Shown in pieces: positions 56,353 through 64,000 of a DNA stretch of 64,000 bases (its first letter is position 1; each line of letters starts with the position of its first letter). A model generated the notes under the pieces. That model was not told where the DNA came from. It saw only the letters and a list, made by a program, of their open reading frames with translations, and did no database searches. This stretch comes from Orychophragmus violaceus (taxonomy: Eukaryota > Streptophyta > Magnoliopsida > Brassicales > Brassicaceae), in the NCBI GenBank assembly GCA_030180135.1, contig CM058229.1, positions 41,133,522 through 41,197,521 of the forward strand. The letters are read 5' to 3'. The position numbers and the translations under genes are program-made.

Positions 56353-57264
56353 AAGAAAGAAAAAATTTAAACAATTAGTCTCGGCAGATTCTCTGTGAAA
56401 TCGCGAAGCAACGACCGTTGCATCTAAGGCATCGATCGTTGCAAGGCGATTTCATTCATCGAACATTTCCCAAAATCACAAAGCAACAACCGTTGCATAA
56501 ATGCAACGACCGTTGCAAGGCGATTTCGCCGCAAACAATCAACCAAAATCAGTTCAAATTCGTGCCACATTATCTCAAATCAGTCTAAAATCATAACCTA
56601 CATCCTAAAATCAGTCTAATTACGCATGCAAACATCAAATTTCGATCCAAAAATCTCAAACCCTAAAACCCTAAAATTGAATCCGAAAATCGAAAAATAG
56701 GGGTACATTACCTTGGATTCTTGAGATATGAGCTATAGAAACGGGTTTAAAGCATAAAATAGGAAGTATCAGTGATTGAATCGAAGAAAAATGATGAGAA
56801 ATCGGGATTTTTAGGTGTGGAGGTTCGGTGTACGGACGGCGAAAATGAGGAAGAAAAGAGAAGAGAAGGGTTTAAGGCCACTTACCTTGGCCGTGTGTGC
56901 AACGATCGTTGCTTAAGGGCAACGACCGATGCTGGTCAAATCGAAATCGATTTTCCGGTTTAGCGCGTACCTTGATTTTCCGGTCATAGGAGCAACGACC
57001 GTTGCATAGGAGCAACGATCGTCACAATGCGATCACCCCTCTTCGTCAAATGTCCTTGCAACGACCGGTGCACAAGTGCATCGATCGTTACACATCTCCA
57101 GGCTCGAGTTCTGTATCTGAAACTTAGCAAAAACAAAAACGAAAACGTGAAATCCTAAGAAAAACACCAAAAATAAAAAGGAAAAACAACTAAACCTAAC
57201 AGTGGGTTGCCTCCCACTCAGCGCTTGTTTAAGGTCATTAGCTTGACCGGACGAACAAGATCTT
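56353..57264 (-). other. Noncoding region replacing Athila pol, with CGATCG modules
   Basis: Between protease and the Athila-specific ORF an autonomous element would carry reverse transcriptase, RNase H and integrase. Here only about 0.9 kb is present, with no RT motif on either strand. It carries five paired CGATCG modules at 56408-56442, 56483-56516, 56899-56932, 56992-57028 and 57058-57092. Confidence 0.8.
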
Positions 57265-58023
57265 TCAGGCACCAAGAGAACCTGACAGAGACTTTTTCTG
57301 TCTCTGTTCAAGTCTCCTCATCCAGGGTGGCGAGTAGGCTCTTGCAGAATGCTCATGTCCAAGAAAAGAAGGAGTAAAATGTTCTCCAGGATCTATAATC
57401 ACAGTGTCATCCGGCTGCTCATCATCTGCTTCCATGATGGTAAATGTCTGCCCATCTATCAGTGGTCTTCGCAGCTTGTCCATCTCAAAATGCAGCGGCT
57501 CATCTCCCAGATGGAGGCCTATCAGACTGTGTCTAACATCTATCACTGCCCCCGCTGTAGCCAAGAATGGTCTTCCAAGTAGCAACGCTTCATCCGGATC
57601 ACAGTCATATTTCAGCACTAGGAAGTCTGTTGGAACCAAATAGTTTTCAACTCTCACCGGGACGTCCTCAAAGAGTCCTTCCGGAACTCGTATAGACTGA
57701 TCAGCTAGGACAAGAGAGGTCCTAGTAGGAGTAAAATCCAGCATACCCAGCTTCTCTGCCACAGAATATGGCATAAGACTTCCAGCAGCTCCCAGATCAC
57801 AAAGAGAGCGCCTAAAACTATCCTCAAAGATAGAACAACTTAGCACAAAAATCCTAGGATCAGGCAGCTTCTTTGGAACCTTGGTTAACAGAACATCACT
57901 TATCTGTTGAGGGACTATAATCACCCAATCTTTCAGCTCTTCATCCAAAGGCAACATCTTGTTCAAATACCTCTGCACACATGGGTGATATGGTGGATCA
58001 TCAGAAGATGGAATTTCTTCCAA
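57265..58023 (-). CDS. Athila protease region
   Basis: 252 codons in the same frame as gag. The N-terminal part reads VPQQISDVLLTKVPKKLPDP, then RRSLCDLGAAGSLMPYSVAE, where Athila proteases have C-D-L-G-A-x-x-S-L-M-P with the catalytic Asp, then RPFLATAGAVIDVRHSLIG, the second conserved block. The frame continues from gag after a single TAA at 58024, so translation would need readthrough or the stop is a mutation. It ends at 57265 where pol should continue. In an active element this enzyme would process the polyprotein. I call it CDS because it is open throughout, but its isolation makes function unsure. Confidence 0.8.
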   Translation of the reverse strand: MEEIPSSDDPPYHPCVQRYLNKMLPLDEELKDWVIIVPQQISDVLLTKVPKKLPDPRIFVLSCSIFEDSFRRSLCDLGAAGSLMPYSVAEKLGMLDFTPTRTSLVLADQSIRVPEGLFEDVPVRVENYLVPTDFLVLKYDCDPDEALLLGRPFLATAGAVIDVRHSLIGLHLGDEPLHFEMDKLRRPLIDGQTFTIMEADDEQPDDTVIIDPGEHFTPSFLGHEHSARAYSPPWMRRLEQRQKKSLSGSLGA

Positions 58024-59306
58024 TTATTCACCAATCTCCTCTAGCTTCTTAAGCTCTTCAATTTCCTGCTTAATCACTTCAGATACTGAGGGATATTGTC
58101 TAATTAATTTTCCATAAATCTCCTCCTGGGTAATCTCAGACCCTCCAGGGAACAAGCGATTAAGATCCAAATCTGCATCAATATTGTTATCATCCGGCGA
58201 GTCTGTCTGTTCACGACCTGCATCGACCGACACTAGATGTGTGTCGATCGATGCAACACTGTTTTCACAGTTTTCACCCGAGAGATTTTCTCCAAAATCC
58301 GAGTTTTCACTCTCCTCCACCAATTCAGCTGTACTTAGCTTCATTCCTTCACATAGGTGAGATCCATCATCAATGTATACATACCAGACCTTAATATGAG
58401 TGTATGCTACTCCTTTTCCCTTCATAGAGCTGGAAATCTGGTTCACCTGAGTGTCCAACTGCTTCATGTGAGTGTTCAGGGACTCAAACTTCCCATTGAG
58501 GTCTTCATAGACAGCATCCAACTTCTTATTGCAGTCAACAGTACTCTTGGTCTGACTCTCCATTAGCTGTTCCATCATTGCTTCCATTCTACTCTCATGA
58601 GCTATGGGTGCAGGAGGAGTCTGATAAGATGAAGATCCATAGGTTCTCTGAGTACCTTGTCCAAAAGGCTTCTGAAAACCACTAGTCTGTCCAAAAGAGT
58701 TCTGATTGCCTGTGAAGGCACTCTTTTGTCCTCCATTGAAGAACCTGTTACCTTGCTGATTACCAAATCTGTTCCCTTGGAAACCAGATCCTCCAATGTA
58801 ATTCACATCTTCTTCATGAGTGTCCTCCTCAGTCTGAATTACTTCAACATCTTGAGCAAAGTGGACAGCCTTCTTATTAGCCAGGAGATTGCAGATTGTG
58901 TCCATCCTAGATCTCAATTCAGCCATCTCTGAATTCTCTACACTTCCACCAGATTTCTTCCTCCTCTCATCCATAGTCTTGCAACTGTTGCTGCTCACTA
59001 AGTTCTCAATCAACTGCTTAGCTTGTGCAGGAGTCCTGGTGTTGAAGTTTGCATTACTGGACATATCTATGCCTCTGAAGAAGATACCAGGCAACTGGAC
59101 TTCAGTGAATCCATGGTGTGGGCAGTCACGCTGGTACTTCTTGAATCTCATCCAGGCAGCTTTTAAAGGCTCCACAGCTCCTTGGGAAAATGTGAGAATG
59201 TCCTGTCTGGACTGGTCTGAACGCGCATCATCATAGAAATGACGCAGGAATTCACTCTTCAGGGCTGCCCAAGTATCAAACTGCCCAGGTGAGAATGTCC
59301 TGTCTG
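58024..59306 (-). pseudogene. Athila Gag, N-terminally truncated
   Basis: The open frame 59175-58024 (383 codons) continues upstream in frame to the LTR junction at 59306. It reads FDTWAALKSEFLRHFYDDAR, LTFSQGAVEPLKAAWMRFKK and DCPHHGFTEVQLPGIFFRGI (gag domain), then the motif TRTPAQAKQLIENLVSSN typical of Athila Gag, a Gln/Asn/Gly/Phe-rich segment with GNRFGNQQGNRFFNGGQ, and a helical region LDAVYEDLNGKFESLNTHMK. The first half of the gag domain and the start codon are missing at the LTR junction. A paired CGATCG module lies within the coding sequence at 58220-58254 and encodes SIDTHLVSVDAG. Confidence 0.85.
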
Positions 59307-59308
59307 GA
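59289..59308. repeat. 20-bp gag duplicate at the LTR-gag junction
   Basis: GTGAGAATGTCCTGTCTGGA occurs here, directly at the LTR edge, and at 59192-59211 within gag, 97 bp away. The LTR lacks its terminal base, and no primer-binding site follows. Confidence 0.9.
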
Positions 59309-60495
59309 TAGGTCGAGTTTTATCCCTATACTAACTGCAAGTGCACAGCAATATCAATGTAGTATATAGGGTTATCGAATCCACAGGGACTCTGGTATTC
59401 AATAGAACGAAAGAGATTAATACTAAGAAGAAAGCAAATTGTTGTAAAGTAAATAGCAAGGCGAGAAAGTAAATCAGTAGCAGGAATTTGTTGTGAAAGC
59501 AATAAACTAAAAGCGCTAAGTCTAGGGAATTCTCAGGAAATCAGACAAGCAGACAAGTTAATCAGTCAGGATCAAATTAAACTCAGTTCTAGAACTCAAA
59601 TCACGGAATTAGAATTAACCAAATCTCTTTGCGAAAATCCTCTAAGTCTAAGTGCAGTAATCCAAATCTCTTTGCAATTACTAACAGATTAAACCAGCAT
59701 TAATTTCAAGTTCGATATGTTCACAATTAAACTAAACCAAATCTCTTTGCGAATAATTTAATTGCTCAACCTAAATAGTTCAGATTCTAAATCACACTCT
59801 CGTGTCGTATTTAGCAACCTAAGATCTAGATTCTAATTGATCAGGTTAGAACTAGCTTTAAGCACAATTTAGTTTGAAGAACATTCTAATCATGTGAATC
59901 CTTAACTGAATTAAACAAGTCTAGCAAGTCATCAAATTCTTAATGAGAAACCCTAAACTTAACTATGAATCTACTCAGACATGATTAATGAAACATAAAT
60001 CATAGAATAAATAGATTGCATATAAGAAATTAAATAGATAAAGGGGTTCGAAATCTTCTCCAAAATAGATGAAGTACATGATTAGATCAGCCCCAAAAGC
60101 TCTAAAAATCTCTTAGCTCTAAGTATGAAAGCGTATCTAAAATAAACACCAAAATCCTAAATATATAGGCATAATCTCGGCTGGGGCTTCTGTGTAAATA
60201 CTGGAACTTTTTTGGGCTTTTCTGCAAATCTTCATAACTTCATTAACCGCCGTATTTCGGCCCATCTCGCTAGTGTGTCGATCGACACCAAAGGTGTGTC
60301 GATCGATGCATGATCATCAAATCGGACAGTGAGTTAAACTCTCGGCTAAAATGCTCCAAAACTCCCAAAATACTCCAAAATCTCCACATTAGCTCCAAGC
60401 CTGATTAAACCTGTAAAAGACTCTAAAAGAACACAAAAGACACTAAAAACACAACTATATCATGGCATAAAATCGGTAAAAACCATGATATATCA
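59307..60495 (-). repeat. Athila 5' LTR
   Basis: 1189 bp, collinear with the 3' LTR apart from the missing first base at its inner edge. It has a paired CGATCG module at 60273-60310. The outer edge is followed by the GCAAT duplication and then by the rest of exon 1 of the split gene. Confidence 0.95.
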
Positions 60496-63400
60496 GCAAT
60501 CGACCCCGGCAATGATTTTGTACCATCCCCACCGCAGCGTGTCACGCTAAAGCTAAACCCAATCCGAGATATGGAAGGAATGCGAGGTATGCTTTTATAG
60601 TCTGAAATAGCACCAATATAGGAGTGTCTTGCATAATTATCGGCGTGCGCTATGAAGTATTTTAAATCTGTTATTCCTTTATAGATTGTCGGACAATCAC
60701 TTATCTTATAACTCAGTTTGCCAATAAATACCAGCTAGATTAATTTGTCCCCTACCTTAGCAATATAGTTGTGGACTTGGTTGGTACATCTATGACTGCA
60801 TAGTAATTCCATCTACCTAATTCACTTCTAATGGACCTTGCTTTGTAGGTGGAAGTGATTCCCATTATTAGGCCAGATGATGTCCTTCTTTTGGAAGAAG
60901 AAGATTTAAGCTGGTCTGATGAGGACGAGGATCCTAGGGTGGATAAGTTGGTCGCATTGGCTGAAGAAGGTTTTGAATTTGAGGCTTCAATGTTCGTTGG
61001 TATGGATGATCCTCCTCAGTTGGTGGCACAAGCTAGACCCTTACGGTGGTCAAAGGGAGAACATAGACGTAAGAAAGGGAAAGCCATCCCTCGTTCCAAA
61101 ACCTCCAGCTCTTCACACACTCATGGTTCATCCTCCGCGTCCGTTTCAAATCCTGACATTATCAACCGTGTTGTCTCAATGCTCGAGATGTGGCGTTCAG
61201 AGAGTAGCACTTTAATGAGGGAAATTATTAGGGAAGATAATGTGAAAAACAACGCGACGATCATCAAAGGTGTGGTCGATGGTCTACAAGCATTCATTTC
61301 ATGTAACAGTGTCAGTTTTCCAAAGCTAACAAATGTTGACGGACTTCCCGCAAGCAATGTTGGTGTTCCCAACCCATGTGTTATGCATTCGGCCTCTGCT
61401 AGATCACCCAAGAGCATTGACAACAACAATTCCGACCGTCAAACTACTCCCAATGTTAATGAGATTATGTCTTACTACAAAGACCAATGTAGCCCGGAGA
61501 GAAGATTTGTATTGGTTTCTACGGAGGTAAAATGGATTACATATAATGTTAGTAGATGTTATAGTAGTTATACGTAAACTAGAGTGGCTAATTATGTAAT
61601 GGAATTACAGGATGTGTCCAAAGATAATGTTGTAATGGAGAATGGTGAAACTGCGATGGACTTAAACAAGGTTTGTCTGAGTATTGTGTGTAATTTTTGT
61701 GGTTCAAAACTTCCCATTTGGTGATACCATTCACAGTTTGAATTGCTTCATGTAGGATGTTGGGGAGGGAAGTGGGGGCCATGTCCACTCATCCATAAAA
61801 CATGCAGAAAAGGTTAATTATTTCTACACACCTCCCACTTAGTGGAGAAAGGACTTCTCTGGAACCCGGTATATCCTTAAACTTTATCTGGTTTCCTAAT
61901 TACAGGATTCATCCGCCCCTGCTAGAATCCAGAGCCAGGAAGATATTCAGGTTCCTGACATTGTGGCTAATGTAAACCTAACATCTCCAGCACCTCAGGT
62001 ATTATATATCCCTATATGGTGATTGTCGGTTAAGGAGGCGTCAAATTATGTCTTTTGTACTATAGCATTCCCACATAACTATCATTTGTAGGAAACTACT
62101 CTTCTTGCGGAACAGCACCCCCAAAGTTCTAACCAGGTTGAAAAAGATAGTCAAACCATCGCTGAGCCAGGGAATGTAATCATAACGATATAACTTATTA
62201 TTGGATAACCATGTTTCATAACTTTGTTATTCGTTATCTCGTTTTTTAAGCCTCTTTACTTGTGTTGTACATGTCAGGAGCAGAATGTCGATGTGCAACC
62301 CTACCCGTCTCATTCGGCGGACAATGGTCAAATGAAAGATAAGTCACCCAATGAAACTGATGGACATCATCTGGTAATTATATAATATGTTCCCTTCATG
62401 TCAATCCCCAGTTATTGTTTATGTTTTAAAATTCCCTATTTCCATATGTCTATACGTTAGGTAAACGAGTGTTCATCAGAAGCAGTGAAGGATTTACCAA
62501 ACAAAGTTATCGATGGACATTTAAATGATGCATCAGTGAGTTATTCTTCACTTTTTGTGGAGTTTGTAATTAGAGATTGCATTATTCCAGCAGTTGATGT
62601 TAGTTAACAATTCTACTGTTTCTGATAACCGTAATATTTAGGAACCCACAATTGAAGTTGAACATAATTCTTCTGCACTTGGAGTTTGTTTAAATAGCAA
62701 GGTTGAAGAAGATGCAACCCGGAAAAGCAAGCGCACCAGAATTGTTTCTACAAAACTAGACGACCGTTTCCAATGTGATGTTAAGCTGAAGACTAGTATT
62801 GGCCATACAACTGCTACAGAGATCGAAGCCCAGCGGAGATTTGGGATAAGGTTTGCCAAGTTATTGGAGTCCATGAAAAGGTGTGTCTACTATTATAATT
62901 ATGCCACATCCAAAATTTCCATCCACCTTCATTAAACGATATTCATTTCTGTCATATGCAGCACCATTAACATTGGTAACTCTGCCTCCATCTCTGCAAA
63001 AGACGTGGTAGACCTGATTGGGAGGCAGAAGAATACACCATCAAAGGTAACCCATATTAATATGCATTTATTCTTCCCGTTTCAGCATTTCTGAGGTAGT
63101 TATATAAACTATCTGTAACCATGACTAGGTCTTGGATGCTCTATGGATACTTTCGAGGAACATGCTTCGGGTTGACGAAATCATGAAAGACCGCCCTCGT
63201 ATTGATATCCTAGACACCAAGTTTGTCGCAAGCCTCACCAGATTGTTCTCCAAGTTCAAGAAAACCCAAAATCCTCTACAGTTCAGCTTCACCAAATGTG
63301 TTATAGATGGAATCAGTGGGAGTGGCGACGTCGACAGGCGACATACTTACCCAGAGACAGATTTCCTATACATGCCATTCAACTTTGACAAACACCACTG

Positions 63401-63764
63401 GGTCTCCCTTGTCGTGTGTGTCAATACCAACCAGATTTTTGTGCTCGACCCCAACGTGGCAATCACTAACGAGGCTACCTTGAAGAGGGACCTCCTCCCT
63501 ATAGAAACCATGATGCCTTACTTATTTCACCACCTCTCAGGTGAAGTGGTCGAAGATACCCAGACACAACTACCTGCGATGGAGATAACAAGAGCTGCGG
63601 GTATACCTCAGGTAACTGCAATATGGGATGCAGGAGTTATGGCGACTTTGCTTGTTTTGGCACATGCAACTGGTGGCGAGGAGGAGTGTCGTCTACTCGG
63701 GTGTAGGCCTCTGGACTTTGAAATCCAGAAGCTTGTGGTCGCAGTTTTGGAGACATATGGCTAA

Positions 63765-64000
63765 CTCCCTTCTGGTTTTATGCTTACAACCCGTTCAAAT
63801 CATCCTCTTTGTTTTTCATTAACTTTTTTCGAATAAACTTTGTTTAACGACTAAGATTTGTTTTCATCACACTCCCCTGTTATGTGGTAGATATTAAAAA
63901 GGTGAGATGGTAGGGATGTTTATGGAGATACCTTGTCGTAAGCAGATTTACCTTCTGATGCTCATTATTTCATATGGTTTATTATGTAAAATCTATTTAC
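63765..64000. other. 3' flank of the Ulp1-like gene
   Basis: T-rich sequence with possible polyadenylation signals (for example AATAAAC near 63831). No further gene before the window ends. The right end of the gene-bearing MULE, if it exists, lies outside the window. Confidence 0.5.

Larger units (their letters stand above)
52243..60495 (-). mobile_element. Nonautonomous Athila-type Ty3/gypsy retrotransposon
   Basis: 8253 bp with LTRs 52243-53432 (3') and 59307-60495 (5'), flanked by GCAAT on both sides (52238-52242 and 60496-60500). On the minus strand the order is LTR, gag, protease, noncoding, the Athila-specific ORF, noncoding, polypurine tract, LTR. Reverse transcriptase, RNase H and integrase are absent, as are the primer-binding site, leader and N-terminal gag. 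By eye the LTRs differ at about 17 of 1190 positions, so the insertion is fairly recent (around a million years at 7e-9 per site per year, an assumed rate). It must have been moved by a related autonomous element, or lost the missing parts during or after insertion. Confidence 0.93.
51464..63764 (+). pseudogene. DUF1985/Ulp1-like MULE gene, split by Athila insertion
   Basis: Eleven exons: 1 (51464-52242 plus 60501-60586), 2 (60849-61526), 3 (61611-61670), 4 (61756-61812), 5 (61906-61998), 6 (62092-62175), 7 (62278-62373), 8 (62461-62535), 9 (62642-62880), 10 (62962-63046), 11 (63129-63764). Exon 1 encodes DUF1985 (LRKFKLVTGLACGKYP, RNLDDFLAYPWGRKSFEMIM). Exons 2-9 are acidic, low-complexity linker. 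Exon 11 is the C48-like domain with KHHWVSLVV (His) and IFVLDPN (Asp), but the Cys site reads IWDAGVMAT, Ala in place of Cys. Exon 1 has two in-frame stops (TGA at 51716, TAA at 51998) and the Athila insertion after 52242, with GCAAT repeated at 60496-60500. Frames of exons 9-11 stay open through the splice junctions. Confidence 0.85.

Overview
This window looks like transposon-packed, probably pericentromeric or otherwise heterochromatic DNA from a flowering plant, most likely a crucifer (Brassicaceae, perhaps the Brassica lineage). The reasons are plant telomere-type TTTAGGG motifs, Athila-type and Tat-type Ty3/gypsy elements, Mutator-like elements (MULEs) carrying DUF1985/Ulp1-like genes, a CACTA element whose end begins CACTACAAGAAAA, a Helitron-like 5' end, and gene fragments that read like plant CDC27/HOBBIT, PURH and PRP39. 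I see no clearly intact ordinary host gene, no rRNA or tRNA gene and no CRISPR array. All family names come from reading motifs by eye; no database was searched.

Layout. 1-715: no recognisable gene. 716-5859: decayed L1-type LINE on the minus strand. 5874-6821: compact LINE-derived element with an (ATT)n tail and a perfect 14-bp target-site duplication (TSD). 7142-7594: long polypurine tract. 8621-24737: one LTR of a minus-strand Tat-type element (called X here) split into three pieces by a young Copia element (8711-16061, TSD AATAT) and an old Ty3/gypsy element (16203-24570). The gypsy element contains a telomere-like satellite (18948-20402) and an Athila-type solo LTR (22627-23810, TSD CTAGC). 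24738-26723: polypurine tract, an antisense extra ORF and an LTR scrap of X. 27124-36275: MULE with 9-bp TSD, holding a 5'-truncated Ulp1-like gene and about 27 copies of a 10-3-10 palindrome; a Pack-CACTA element (32634-36066, TSD CTT) sits inside one of these palindromes. 36285-37960: gene-like scraps. 37970-38278: LINE RNase H remnant. 38395-38838: telomere-like minisatellite. 39028 to about 40700: Helitron-like end followed by PRP39 and DUF223 fragments. 41216-47149: second Tat-type element (X2, minus strand) with a nested solo LTR (42937-44101). 48176-48481 and 49765-50486: small nonautonomous DNA elements. 51464-63764: eleven-exon DUF1985/Ulp1-like gene, interrupted in exon 1 by an 8.25-kb Athila-type retrotransposon (52243-60495, TSD GCAAT).

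How the parts relate. Exact TSDs allow a relative chronology: X LTR first, then the gypsy element and much later the Copia element into it; the MULE before the CACTA element; the DUF1985/Ulp1 gene before Athila. The Copia LTRs differ at only about 4 of 664 positions although its pol is dead, and the Athila element has gag, protease and the Athila-specific ORF but no reverse transcriptase or integrase. Both were therefore probably mobilised in trans. The most unusual signals are two families of short palindromic modules confined to particular transposons: a TCAGACTTCT/AGAAGTCTGA palindrome throughout the MULE's noncoding DNA, and paired CGATCG-centred palindromes in the LTRs, leader, 3' region and gag of the Athila family. 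Either could be an array of binding sites for an element-encoded or host protein.
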